Of a stretch of 32,249 nucleotides of DNA, positions 8,994 to 16,620 are shown in pieces (within the stretch, counting starts at the first letter, position 1; each line of letters begins with the position of its first letter). Location: assembly GCF_001687325.1 (NCBI RefSeq), contig NZ_LZRD01000050.1:1-32249 (forward strand), written 5' to 3'. The stretch comes from Streptomyces sp. PTY087I2. Its GTDB lineage: Bacteria > Actinomycetota > Actinomycetes > Streptomycetales > Streptomycetaceae. The notes below the pieces were generated by a model. That model saw only the letters and a list, made by a program, of their open reading frames with translations, ran no database searches and was not told where the DNA came from. The position numbers were made by a program, and so were the translations under genes.

Positions 8994-9041
8994 CCGTGCC
9001 CTGTCATCCCTGACCGCGCCCCGTCATCCGGGACCGTGCCC
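8991..9041 (+). repeat. 2.5 copies of a 20-bp tandem repeat at the end of the GMC gene
   Basis: Units begin at 8991, 9011 and 9031 (partial); copies 1 and 2 match at 17 of 20 positions. The first unit starts exactly at the TGA stop codon, so the array begins as the coding sequence ends. It has no strong hairpin potential and looks like slippage-derived sequence. Confidence 0.7.
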
Positions 9042-9085
9042 AATCCGTGATCTTGGGAAGGACAACTGTTCGGGGAGCTGTGCGG

Positions 9086-9112
9086 TCCAACCCCGTACCG
9101 CGACAACCGTCA
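9086..9112 (+). promoter_or_regulatory. Candidate ECF-sigma-type promoter of the surface-protein gene
   Basis: TCCAACC (AACC at 9089-9092) is separated by 15 nt from CGTCA (9108-9112), resembling AAC/CGTC promoters read by extracytoplasmic-function sigma factors. It lies about 40 nt before the start codon. The element CGACAACCGTCACAG (9101-9115) overlaps the -10 part and is shared with the 1628-1642 site. Confidence 0.4.
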
Positions 9113-9152
9113 CAGCAGCCACACAGCTTCCGCCGAGTACCCGAGGTCCCCG

Positions 9153-10919
9153 ATGACACGCTGTTCCCCGCGAACCGTGCTGCACCGCGCAGCCGGCTCG
9201 CTCGCCGCCGCAGGCCTGCTGGCCGCGGCCTCGCTCGCCGGGGCGGCCGCCCCGGCGCAGGCCGCCGAACTCCCGGTGCTCGCCCTCGGCGGCCCCGCCG
9301 AGACCGCTCTGCACCCGTACCCGGAGAGCGGTGAGCCGCGGCAGTCCACGGTCGGGTTCACCGTCAACAACCCCGACGGGGACGAGAAGGACGACGACTA
9401 CGAGACGCCGTTCACCATCACCTTCGACCTCAGCGGCATCGCGGGCGTCGCCGACGTGGAGGCGGAGGACACCTCGGACTGCAAGGTCACCGGCACGAAG
9501 GCGGTCTGCGAGGACTGGGGCATCTGGGCCGGCCTCCGGGGCCTCGACGGCCTCCTCCTCTCCGCCGCCAAGGGCAGCCAGGAGGGTGACACCGGCACGA
9601 TCACGGTGACCGGGCGGTCGAAGGGCGCGACCTTCACCCCGTTCACCACGAAGGTCACGGTCGGCGGCCCCGACCTCGTCATGGAAGAGCTCCCCTTCAA
9701 GGAGCGGACGAAGCCGGGCGACAAGCAGCAGGCCCCGATCACCTTCACCAACCGGGGCACCCGCGCCGCCGACGGCGTCCTCCTCACCCTGGTCCACTCC
9801 CGCGGCCTCGACATCACCGAGCGCTACTCCAACTGCGAGTACACCGAGGACGACCCGGCCTCCCGGGGCATCGGCTACACCACCGCCCTCTGCTCGGTCG
9901 AGGGCTCCTTCGAGGTGGGCGAGACGTACACGCTCGCGACCCCGCTGACCATCGAGGTCACCGACCGCGCCTACTACGACATGTTCGTCTACGGCATCCA
10001 CGAGGGCAGCGCCGCCCAGCGCACCGCCCACCGCGCGGGCGCCCCCTTCGAGCGGGGCTCCGGCAGTGTGCTGAAGGCGGTCCCGGCGAAGGCGAAGAAG
10101 AGCGCGGCCGCCGCCCGGGGCGGGGACCTCGACCCGTGGGACAACCAGCACGAGGCCGACTTCCGTACGGAGAACACGGCCGACTTCGTGGCGTACGGCG
10201 ACCAGGTGGCCGGGGCCGAGGGCTCCACCGTCAAGGCCGACATCGGCTTCCGCAACGAGGGCCCGGCCTGGGTCGGCTACCTGCGCTCCGGCGAGACCGT
10301 CGCCACCCTCGACTTCACCGTCCCGCAGGGCACGACCGTCACGGCGAAGCCGGACCTCTGCCGCGCGGTGACGGCCGCGGGCGGCTACCGCGAGGACCAG
10401 AAGAGCCCCGCGCCGCGCTACTTCTGCGACACCTCCCCGGTCGTAAAGGACGGCGGCGGTCTCGACCTGCCGTTCGAGCTGCGGATCGACAAGAGCATGG
10501 TCGGCGCGGAGGGCGCGGTCACCATCCGCAACCCCTGGCTCCAGGACCCGAAGCTGCCGTTCGACCCGAAGCCCGGCAACAACACCGCCTACCTGATCGT
10601 GAACGGCGAGGGCGGCGGCGACGGCTCGGACTCCGGCGGTGCGACGGCGGGCGGGGACGGCGGCTCGGGCGATCCGTCCACCTCGCCGACCGCGGCCCCG
10701 GACCCGGAGGAGAGCCCGTCCGGCACCGCGAGCCCCTCGGCGTCCACGACGTCCGACGGAGGCGCGGCGGGCACGTCGGGAGGCTCCGGCGGCGGGGGCG
10801 GCCTGGCCTCGACGGGGTCGGTCGCGCTGATCGCCTCGGGCACGGCGGCCGCGGCGCTGGCGGCGGGCCTGGTGCTGTTCGCGGCGGCACGGCGACGGGC
10901 TGCGGCGCAGCACGTCTGA
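9153..10919 (+). CDS. Secreted cell-surface protein with LAxTG sortase signal
   Basis: Protein of 588 residues. ATG 9153 has GAGG 6 nt upstream. The N-terminus is a Sec signal peptide (charged start, hydrophobic Ala/Leu core, likely cleavage near APAQAAE at about residue 36). The body (about 37-480) is acidic and beta-rich, with two or three repeats of an Ig/DUF11-like kind, for example FTVNNPDGD, ITFTNRGTRAADG and IGFRNEGPAWVG, where a conserved N-x-G/N-E-G turn recurs. A Gly/Ser/Thr/Pro spacer (about 488-548) leads to LASTG (551-555), a hydrophobic segment and an Arg-rich tail: the layout of a substrate for class E sortases, which recognise LAxTG in Streptomyces. It should therefore be covalently attached to the cell wall. 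Adhesion or structural roles are possible but not shown. A strong hairpin follows at 10977. Confidence 0.85.
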   Translation: MTRCSPRTVLHRAAGSLAAAGLLAAASLAGAAAPAQAAELPVLALGGPAETALHPYPESGEPRQSTVGFTVNNPDGDEKDDDYETPFTITFDLSGIAGVADVEAEDTSDCKVTGTKAVCEDWGIWAGLRGLDGLLLSAAKGSQEGDTGTITVTGRSKGATFTPFTTKVTVGGPDLVMEELPFKERTKPGDKQQAPITFTNRGTRAADGVLLTLVHSRGLDITERYSNCEYTEDDPASRGIGYTTALCSVEGSFEVGETYTLATPLTIEVTDRAYYDMFVYGIHEGSAAQRTAHRAGAPFERGSGSVLKAVPAKAKKSAAAARGGDLDPWDNQHEADFRTENTADFVAYGDQVAGAEGSTVKADIGFRNEGPAWVGYLRSGETVATLDFTVPQGTTVTAKPDLCRAVTAAGGYREDQKSPAPRYFCDTSPVVKDGGGLDLPFELRIDKSMVGAEGAVTIRNPWLQDPKLPFDPKPGNNTAYLIVNGEGGGDGSDSGGATAGGDGGSGDPSTSPTAAPDPEESPSGTASPSASTTSDGGAAGTSGGSGGGGGLASTGSVALIASGTAAAALAAGLVLFAAARRRAAAQHV

Positions 10920-10976
10920 CCGGCGGCGGAAGGACGGCGGAGGAGGGAGCGGGCCTCCGCCCGGATCTTCGTTCCG

Positions 10977-11013
10977 ATGCGGCCGACCCGGGCGTCCCCG
11001 GGATCGGCCGCAT
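10977..11013 (+). terminator. Strong terminator hairpin after the surface-protein gene
   Basis: ATGCGGCCGA plus CCCGGG (10977-10992) pairs with CCCGGG plus TCGGCCGCAT (10997-11013) to give a 16-bp stem with one bulged A and a CGTC loop. It lies 57 nt after the stop and could also stop transcription coming from the opposite strand. Confidence 0.75.
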
Positions 11014-11018
11014 ATGGG

Positions 11019-11093
11019 GTGACCGGGCTGCTGTCCCCTGCGGACCGGTCACATACGCCGGGTCGTGGTCCCACGACGTACCTGAGGTACGTC
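11019..11093. other. Palindrome-dense intergenic segment
   Basis: Three further dyads follow the terminator: GTGACCGG/CCGGTCAC (11019-11026 and 11045-11052), GTCGTGG/CCACGAC around TC (11062-11077), and a 19-bp perfect palindrome GACGTACCT-G-AGGTACGTC (11075-11093) sharing 3 nt with the previous one. The rest of the 360-nt gap between the convergent genes (11094-11279) shows no gene. This could be a small structured RNA, a protein-binding site or a terminator tail. Confidence 0.5.
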
Positions 11094-11279
11094 ACACTCC
11101 CCGGCGGAGCCACGCGTGGTTTCCTACCGATGCCGCCCCTGGTTGGCACGGACACCCGGACCAACGAAGGCACCGCGCTCCTGGTCACGCGCCGTACGGG
11201 TGAGACGGGCCCCGAACGCAGATACGGCCCGTGCGGCGCGGGCGGAGAACCGTTCCGGCCGCGCGCCGCCCACCGGACC

Positions 11280-11585
11280 TCACACCCGGCCGCGGCACAG
11301 CTCCAGGAGCGTCATCGCCAGCGCGGTGCCCGGCCGGCCCAGCGCGTCCCTGTAGTGGCCGAGGACGGCCGTCTCGCGGGAGAGGTTGACCCGGCGGCCG
11401 CCCGAGGTGATCCGGGCCTGCTGGATCACCGCCGAGACGGCCATCCGTTCCTGGACGAGACCGATGATCCGGTCGTCGAGGGTGTCGATACGCTCGCGGG
11501 CGCCGCCGATCAGGGCGGCGGCCTCGTCGGTGTGGGCGCCGGTGGCGGTGGTGAGGTCCGTGGTGCCGATGCCGATGCTGCTCAT
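11280..11585 (-). CDS. Chorismate mutase, AroQ class (small intracellular type)
   Basis: All-helical chorismate mutase of 101 residues, converting chorismate to prephenate for Phe and Tyr synthesis. ATG 11585 is preceded on the minus strand by AGGAG 7 nt away. Active-site residues line up with the AroQ fold: Arg of ARERID, Arg of QERMAV, Arg of QQARI in place of E. coli Lys39, and the Arg-Glu of LSRE. Length, the R-for-K exchange and the TLLELCRGR end resemble the M. tuberculosis delta-subclass enzyme, which is weak alone and is activated by binding DAHP synthase. The first 20 residues are a variable lead-in. The protein ends RGRV and lacks the final Leu-Gly-His that I recall as important for that activation. 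A leader peptide and terminator upstream point to attenuation by Phe/Tyr supply. Confidence 0.9.
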   Translation of the reverse strand: MSSIGIGTTDLTTATGAHTDEAAALIGGARERIDTLDDRIIGLVQERMAVSAVIQQARITSGGRRVNLSRETAVLGHYRDALGRPGTALAMTLLELCRGRV

Positions 11586-11643
11586 GGTGGTGACTCCTGT
11601 TGACCGGAGGCCACCCGGGGCGAACGGGCCCGGACACGAGAAA

Positions 11644-11669
11644 CGCCCCGGGCCTGCTGGCCCGGGGCG
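11644..11669 (-). terminator. Intrinsic terminator in the chorismate mutase leader (attenuator)
   Basis: On the minus strand CGCCCCGGGCC pairs with GGCCCGGGGCG around an AGCA loop (11-bp perfect stem), followed directly by TTTCTCGT (11643-11636). It lies between the leader-peptide stop (11694) and the chorismate mutase start (11585). The 5' arm contains CGGGCC, complementary to GGCCCG within the leader-peptide reading frame, which offers an antiterminator pairing. Confidence 0.75.
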
Positions 11670-11693
11670 CCTGGAACGTTGCTTGTCAGTGGC

Positions 11694-11765
11694 TCAAGCA
11701 GCACGACCATGGCAGCCGGCGGGCCGGATGCCATAGGTAAAGACGAAGGTCGTGTGCTGACGCAT
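11694..11765 (-). CDS. Aromatic leader peptide of chorismate mutase (attenuator uORF)
   Basis: ATG 11765 to TGA 11694 encodes 23 residues beginning MRQH and containing TTFVFTYG: two Phe and one Tyr among five consecutive codons, a strong excess for so short a frame. These are the end products made from prephenate. A -10 box ends 5 nt before the ATG, so the mRNA would be leaderless and no ribosome site is needed. Within the frame, ACGACC plus AGC near the start (11748-11758) can pair with GGTCGTGCT near the stop (11700-11708), placing the Phe/Tyr codons in the loop of a pause-type hairpin. A Rho-independent terminator follows 24 nt after the stop. By analogy with pheA and trp attenuators, stalling at Phe/Tyr codons would favour an antiterminator. 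The frame can be read further upstream into guaA's 5' region, but that part looks non-coding. Confidence 0.72.
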   Translation of the reverse strand: MRQHTTFVFTYGIRPAGCHGRAA

Positions 11766-11770
11766 GGCGC

Positions 11771-11776
11771 ACAGTA
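11771..11776 (-). promoter_or_regulatory. -10 box of the chorismate mutase leader transcript
   Basis: On the minus strand TACTGT (TANNNT) ends 5 nt before the leader-peptide ATG, predicting a transcript start at or beside the ATG. TTGTCG lies about 20 nt further upstream, a longer spacing than ideal for a -35 box. Confidence 0.5.
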
Positions 11777-11869
11777 TGGCCCTGTTTCCGCCGCCCCGAC
11801 AAAACGGGGCCCGGATCGTGAGACGCGGAGCCCCGCGCCCGGCCCGGCGGAGGGTCCGCGCACGGCCGG

Positions 11870-11875
11870 TAGAAT
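11870..11875 (+). promoter_or_regulatory. -10 box of guaA
   Basis: TAGAAT is a near-consensus Streptomyces vegetative -10 (TANNNT). Transcription would start near 11882, giving a 5' leader of about 36 nt before the GTG start. No convincing -35 hexamer is seen. No purine-type riboswitch fits in so short a leader. Confidence 0.55.
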
Positions 11876-11917
11876 CGGAAGAACCGACCCTCATCACCAC
11901 CGCCGGAAGGCCGCCCC

Positions 11918-13504
11918 GTGCCAGCAGCACCCCCCGCCGCCCCCGACGCCACGGCCGACGTGGTCCTCGTCGTCGACTTCGGCGCGCAGTACGCCCAGCT
12001 CATCGCCCGCCGCGTCCGTGAGGCCCGGGTCTACAGCGAGATCGTCCCGTCCACCATGCCGGTGGCCGAGATGCTGGCCAAGAACCCCCGCGCGATCATC
12101 CTCTCCGGCGGTCCGTCGTCGGTGTACGCGGAGGGCGCGCCGTCCCTGGACCGCTCGCTGTTCGAGGCCGGGGTCCCGGTTTTCGGCATGTGCTACGGCT
12201 TCCAGCTGATGGCGACGACGCTCGGCGGCACGGTCGACGACAACGGGGCGCGTGAGTACGGCCGTACCCCGCTGCACGTCACGAAGGCGGGCTCGACGCT
12301 CTTCGAGGGCACGCCCACCGAGCAGCCGGTGTGGATGTCGCACGGCGACGCCTGCTCGGCCGCCCCCGAGGGCTTCACGGTCACCGCCTCCACCGACGTG
12401 GTCCCGGTCGCGGCCTTCGAGAACGACGAGAAGAAGCTGTACGGCGTCCAGTACCACCCGGAGGTCCTGCACTCGACCTACGGCCAGCAGGTCCTGGAGC
12501 ACTTCCTCTACCGCGGTGCGGGCATCGAGCCGAACTGGACCACGACCAACGTGGTCGAGGAGCAGATCGCCCTCATCCGCGAGCAGGTCGGCGACAAGCG
12601 CGCCATCTGCGGCCTCTCCGGCGGCGTGGACTCCGCGGTCGCCGCGGCCCTGGTCCAGAAGGCCATCGGATCCCAGCTGACCTGCGTCTACGTCGACCAC
12701 GGCCTGATGCGCAAGGGCGAGACCGAGCAGGTCGAGAAGGACTTCGTCGCCGCGACCGGCGCGAAGCTGAAGGTGGTCGACGCCGAGAAGCGCTTCCTCG
12801 ACGCCCTGGCCGGGGTCTCCGACCCGGAGCAGAAGCGGAAGATCATCGGCCGCGAGTTCATCCGCGTCTTCGAGCAGGCCCAGCTGGAGATCCTCCAGGA
12901 GGACGGCCCCGAGGTCGCCTTCCTGGTCCAGGGCACGCTCTACCCGGACGTGGTCGAGTCCGGCGGCGGCACCGGCACCGCCAACATCAAGTCCCACCAC
13001 AACGTCGGCGGCCTCCCCGACGACATCGAGTTCGAACTCGTCGAGCCGCTGCGCCAGCTGTTCAAGGACGAGGTCCGCATGGTCGGCCAGGAGCTGGGCC
13101 TCCCCGAGGAGATCGTCCAGCGCCAGCCGTTCCCCGGCCCCGGCCTCGGCATCCGCATCGTCGGCGAGGTCACCAAGGACCGCCTGGACCTGCTCCGCGA
13201 GGCCGACGCCATCGCCCGCGAGGAGCTGACGGCGGCCGGCCTGGACCGCGACATCTGGCAGTGCCCGGTGGTCCTCCTCGCCGACGTCCGCTCGGTCGGC
13301 GTCCAGGGCGACGGCCGCACCTACGGCCACCCGATCGTGCTGCGCCCGGTCTCCTCCGAGGACGCGATGACGGCCGACTGGTCGCGCCTGCCGTACGAGA
13401 CGCTGGCGAAGATCTCCACCCGCATCACCAACGAGGTCGCCGACGTCAACCGCGTCGTCCTCGACGTGACGAGCAAGCCGCCGGGGACGATCGAGTGGGA
13501 GTGA
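11918..13504 (+). CDS. guaA: GMP synthase (glutamine-hydrolysing)
   Basis: Cytoplasmic purine-biosynthesis enzyme of 528 residues converting XMP, ATP and glutamine to GMP. GTG 11918 has GGAAGG 7 nt upstream. The N-terminal class I glutamine amidotransferase domain (about 15-205) has nucleophile Cys92 in FGMCYGF and the His180/Glu182 pair in YHPEV. The ATP-pyrophosphatase domain follows, with the P-loop SGGVDS at 234-239, and the C-terminal dimerisation/XMP-binding domain ends with the typical KPPGTIEWE. Length and order match the bacterial two-domain-fusion GuaA. It is divergent from the chorismate mutase transcription unit; the two promoters lie within about 100 nt of each other (11771-11875), so they may compete or share a regulator. 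Confidence 0.98.
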   Translation: MPAAPPAAPDATADVVLVVDFGAQYAQLIARRVREARVYSEIVPSTMPVAEMLAKNPRAIILSGGPSSVYAEGAPSLDRSLFEAGVPVFGMCYGFQLMATTLGGTVDDNGAREYGRTPLHVTKAGSTLFEGTPTEQPVWMSHGDACSAAPEGFTVTASTDVVPVAAFENDEKKLYGVQYHPEVLHSTYGQQVLEHFLYRGAGIEPNWTTTNVVEEQIALIREQVGDKRAICGLSGGVDSAVAAALVQKAIGSQLTCVYVDHGLMRKGETEQVEKDFVAATGAKLKVVDAEKRFLDALAGVSDPEQKRKIIGREFIRVFEQAQLEILQEDGPEVAFLVQGTLYPDVVESGGGTGTANIKSHHNVGGLPDDIEFELVEPLRQLFKDEVRMVGQELGLPEEIVQRQPFPGPGLGIRIVGEVTKDRLDLLREADAIAREELTAAGLDRDIWQCPVVLLADVRSVGVQGDGRTYGHPIVLRPVSSEDAMTADWSRLPYETLAKISTRITNEVADVNRVVLDVTSKPPGTIEWE

Positions 13505-13512
13505 CCCCTCCC

Positions 13513-13536
13513 GGGCTCGGCTGAACCCCGGAGCCC
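13513..13536 (+). terminator. Terminator-like hairpin after guaA
   Basis: GGGCTC (13513-13518) pairs with GAGCCC (13531-13536) across a 12-nt loop whose ends can add further G-C pairs. It starts 9 nt after the guaA stop. Confidence 0.45.
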
Positions 13537-13641
13537 CCAGGTCAACGCCGATGCCGTCGCTCATTCGTTTGGGCGGCGGCATTGTCGTATCGGATGGGTA
13601 CGCTGAGTGAAGAGACGAGACTTCGGCGTATGGGAGCAATC

Positions 13642-14256
13642 ATGAGCGCCGCACCCGAGCCCGGGCTTGAGCATCAGGAGCCGTACCGGTGGCCGGTCCC
13701 GCCGGAAGGCGGCTGGACGGCGGACGACCTCGACCGGATTCCGGGCCTCCCGCCCCACACCGAGCTGATCGACGGGAGTCTCGTCTTCATGAGTCCGCAG
13801 CGGAAGTTCCACACGCGAGCCATGTGGCTGCTGGAATCCGCCCTCCTCGCCCACGTCCCCGCGGATCTGGACGTGGACCGGGAGATGACCATCAGGCTGG
13901 ACACCAGCAACCGCCCGGAGCCCGACCTCCTGGTGTACAGGGCCGACGCGGACACCGGCCCCGACCAGACCTGGTACGCACCGGAGGACGTCGTCCTCGC
14001 CGTCGAGGTCGTGTCCCCCGATTCCCTGGAGCGCGACCGGGGCGTCAAGCCGCGCAAGTACGCCGAGGCCGGGGTCAAGCACTTCTGGCGGGTGGAGCAG
14101 GGCGACGACGATCTGCCCGTCGTGTACGTCTATGAGCTCGACCCGGCGACGCGCGCCTACACGCCCACCGGAATCCATCACCAGAAGATGAACCTGTCCG
14201 TCCCCTTCCCGATCGACGTGGACCTCAGCGAGATCTACCGCCGGGGCCGCCGGTAA
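13642..14256 (+). CDS. Uma2-family (DUF820) PD-(D/E)XK nuclease-like protein
   Basis: Protein of 204 residues from ATG 13642, chosen for GGGAG about 5 nt upstream; in-frame ATGs at 13582, 13594 and 13630 are less well placed. The family core is present: ELIDGSLVFMSP, then RPEPDLLVY supplying the Asp, VLAVEVVSPDS supplying the Glu of the E-x-x-S variant, and KPRKYAEAGVKHFW supplying Lys/Tyr and the helix that ends the restriction-endonuclease-like fold. Such proteins are abundant in Streptomyces and cyanobacteria, usually single genes without a partner methylase; their DNA substrate is not established. Nothing beside it (guaA before, a class II aldolase after) suggests a restriction or toxin role. 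A terminator hairpin separates it from guaA. Confidence 0.8.
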   Translation: MSAAPEPGLEHQEPYRWPVPPEGGWTADDLDRIPGLPPHTELIDGSLVFMSPQRKFHTRAMWLLESALLAHVPADLDVDREMTIRLDTSNRPEPDLLVYRADADTGPDQTWYAPEDVVLAVEVVSPDSLERDRGVKPRKYAEAGVKHFWRVEQGDDDLPVVYVYELDPATRAYTPTGIHHQKMNLSVPFPIDVDLSEIYRRGRR

Positions 14257-14345
14257 TTCCCTGGCACGGGCTCCACCCCTTCTCACCGTCCCCACCCGGC
14301 GGTAACTTCCGGTCCTGTACGCCTCTGAGAACGTCAGGAGCCGCC

Positions 14346-15134
14346 ATGTCCGAGCAGATCGCCGTGTCCGACCCCGCCCCGATCCCCGTCGAGCAGCTCC
14401 AGTTCGCCATGCCGCCCGTGCACGCCTCGCCGGCCGAGGAACGCGCGTACCGCAGGGAGCGGCAGGCGGGCGCGTTGCGGCTGTTCGGGCAGCTCGGGTA
14501 CGAGGACGGGGTCTCCGGGCACATCACCGTGCGCGACCCCGAGCTGGCGGACTGCTTCTGGGTCAACCCGTTCGGCGCGCCCTTCGCCGACATCGCCCCG
14601 GGTGACCTGATCCTCGTCAACGGCGACGGCCAGGTCGTCCGGGGCCGCTTCCACGTCAACCAGGCCGCGTTCGCCGTGCACGCGGCCGTGCACCGGGCCC
14701 GCCCGGACACCGTGGCCGTCGCGCACACCCACTCCGTGCACGGGCGGGCGCTCGCCGCGCTCGGGGAGCCGATCGAGCCGATCACCCAGGAGTCCTGCGC
14801 CTTCTACGAGGACCACGCGCTGTACGAGAGCTACTCCGGGGTCGTCGTGGACGAGGACGAGGGCCGGCGGATCGCCGCCGCGCTCGGGCCGCACAAGGCG
14901 GTGATCCTGCGCAACCACGGCCTGCTGACCGTGGGCGACTCGGTGGACGCGGCGGCCTGGTGGTTCCTCACGCTGGAGCGCGCCTGCCAGGTGCAGCTGC
15001 TGGCGCGGGCCGCCGGGAAGCCCCTGCTCATCTCGCACCAGGACGCCGTCACCACCCGCGACCACCTCGGCAGCGACCTGGTGGCCTGGATCAACTACCA
15101 GCCCCTGTGGCAGCGGATCAGTCGAACGTTCTGA
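14346..15134 (+). CDS. Class II aldolase/adducin-family protein
   Basis: Cytoplasmic protein of 262 residues. ATG 14346 has AGGAG 5 nt upstream. Family marks: GYEDGVSGHITVRDP (the substrate-phosphate loop region), WVNPFG, the zinc-ligand segment AHTHSVHG, and a third ligand in LRNHGLLTVG, so the metal site is intact. The short N-terminal tail is variable. Members such as fuculose-phosphate and ribulose-phosphate enzymes cleave or epimerise sugar phosphates, but many, including adducin-like ones, have no known substrate. This one has the longer C-terminal segment (QLLARAAGKPLLIS and after) common in oxidative-pathway relatives. It is not next to any sugar kinase or transporter, so the pathway cannot be assigned. 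Confidence 0.85.
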   Translation: MSEQIAVSDPAPIPVEQLQFAMPPVHASPAEERAYRRERQAGALRLFGQLGYEDGVSGHITVRDPELADCFWVNPFGAPFADIAPGDLILVNGDGQVVRGRFHVNQAAFAVHAAVHRARPDTVAVAHTHSVHGRALAALGEPIEPITQESCAFYEDHALYESYSGVVVDEDEGRRIAAALGPHKAVILRNHGLLTVGDSVDAAAWWFLTLERACQVQLLARAAGKPLLISHQDAVTTRDHLGSDLVAWINYQPLWQRISRTF

Positions 15135-15247
15135 CGGCACCCGCCCCCGGCCCGCCCCGATGCGCGGCCCCGCCGCCCCGTACGGCACAATTCGCTGATA
15201 TCGCAAGTGAGTTGGCTGTACCGGGGCGGGAAAGGGCGTAATCCTCC

Positions 15248-16516
15248 GTGGCGTTGGACGAAACCAGGACGAGCGGTACGCACAGCGGCGGCTGTACCTG
15301 CGGCGACTGCCCGCACGGGGCGCGTCGCGGGCACCGCCGCGCTGTCGCCGCGTTTCTCGCCAAGCGCGACGAACTCGCGGCGGGCGACGGGCTGCCCGCC
15401 GGGGTCGCCCAGTCCCCGTCCGCCTCCCGGCAGTGGGTCTCCGACGAGCTGACCGGGTCCGCCCGCGCCGTCGCCGAACGGGCCCGGGAGGCCGGGGACG
15501 CCTGGCTGTACCAGGTCTGGCGGGCCACGCTGTTCATCGTCTGGGGTGCGGTCGGCGCGCTCCTCGTCGGGGTCTGCGTCACCGCGATCGGGGCTGGCTG
15601 GTCCACCGCCCGTACCGCCGCCCTGCTCGCCGCCGTCGTCACCGCCGGACTGCTCACCGCCGCCGCCCGCTTCCACCGCGCCCGGGGCGGCCTCCTCGCC
15701 CCGCTGATCGGTGAGGACAACCGGCTCTCCACCTCCCGGACGGTCGCCGCCTCCTGGGTGCTCCTCGCCGTCTTCGCCGTCCTCGTCCTCGCGCTGCAAC
15801 TGGCCGGGGCCTCCGACCCGGACGAGCGGGACGCGCTGATCGAGGGGCTCGACCTCGTGCGCTCCGCCGGGGTCGTCGCCGTGCTGGCGCTGGTGTGCGC
15901 GGTCGCTGTCGTCGTGCGCCGCGTCGTGACCGTACGGGTGCTGGGCCGGCGGCTCCAGAAGCTGCGCGCGGACCGGCCGCGCGCCGCCGACCTGCTCACC
16001 GACGACTCCGGGCGCGGGTCGTTCACCGATGTGCAGTACGTACTGGTCAGCGCCGTCGCCGTACTGTTCGCCGCCGTCCGCCTGGCCCGCCGCCCCGAGC
16101 AGCTGCCCGACCTGCCGTGGGGGCTCGCACTGCTGGTGGCCGTCTCGGCGGCGACCTACTTCGCCGGGAAGTACGCGGAGGGCGGCCGGCCCGTCGTGCT
16201 CTCCGTCGTACGGGCCCGGGAGGCCGGGGACCTGGACGGCGCGATCCGGACCGGCGACGACATCGAGATCCGGGGCGCGGGCTTCGTACCGCCCGGCGCG
16301 GGCACCCCCGACCGGCTGGCCCGGCTCGTCGTCCGGATAGGGACCGTCCACGTCCACGTCCCGCTGGTCCCCGTCGCCGGGGGCTTCGCCAACCCGACCG
16401 ACACCGTCCTCACCGTGCCCGTCCCGGTCGAGGTCGAGCCGGGAACCGTGGACGTCCAGGTCGTCACCGCCGCCGGGGTCGAGACCGACCGGGTCCCGAT
16501 CGACGTCACCGACTGA
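15248..16516 (+). CDS. Multi-pass membrane protein with C-terminal beta-rich domain
   Basis: Protein of 422 residues from GTG 15248; the nearest purine-rich site (AAAGGG about 12 nt upstream) is distant, so the start is uncertain. The N-terminal soluble part (about 1-95) begins with a Cys pair motif CTCGDC. Five or six membrane helices follow (about 96-118, 122-146, 162-186, 200-222, 258-275, 280-298). The last 120 residues are soluble and read like an IPT/TIG-style fold: GDDIEIRGAGFVPPG, then V-R-I-G, and alternating hydrophobic strands to DVQVVTAAGVE. I do not recognise a named family. Sixty-seven nucleotides separate the ATG of the next gene from any hairpin, and the DoxX gene follows on the same strand. 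A role in envelope sensing or transport is possible but unsupported. Confidence 0.8.
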   Translation: MALDETRTSGTHSGGCTCGDCPHGARRGHRRAVAAFLAKRDELAAGDGLPAGVAQSPSASRQWVSDELTGSARAVAERAREAGDAWLYQVWRATLFIVWGAVGALLVGVCVTAIGAGWSTARTAALLAAVVTAGLLTAAARFHRARGGLLAPLIGEDNRLSTSRTVAASWVLLAVFAVLVLALQLAGASDPDERDALIEGLDLVRSAGVVAVLALVCAVAVVVRRVVTVRVLGRRLQKLRADRPRAADLLTDDSGRGSFTDVQYVLVSAVAVLFAAVRLARRPEQLPDLPWGLALLVAVSAATYFAGKYAEGGRPVVLSVVRAREAGDLDGAIRTGDDIEIRGAGFVPPGAGTPDRLARLVVRIGTVHVHVPLVPVAGGFANPTDTVLTVPVPVEVEPGTVDVQVVTAAGVETDRVPIDVTD

Positions 16517-16620
16517 CCGCCGCCCGCTTTCACCGATCTGCTCCGCAACCCTGGTGAGCGGCGCCCCGAAGGCGTACGTATGGTCGCAGTGACGGGACAT
16601 CGGGAAGTGGGGCAGCGGTG

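Noticed and set aside
11766..11930. Longer reading of the leader-peptide frame (78 codons)
   Set aside because: The extra 55 codons run across the promoter and guaA 5' end and look non-coding; the -10 box next to ATG 11765 favours the short frame.
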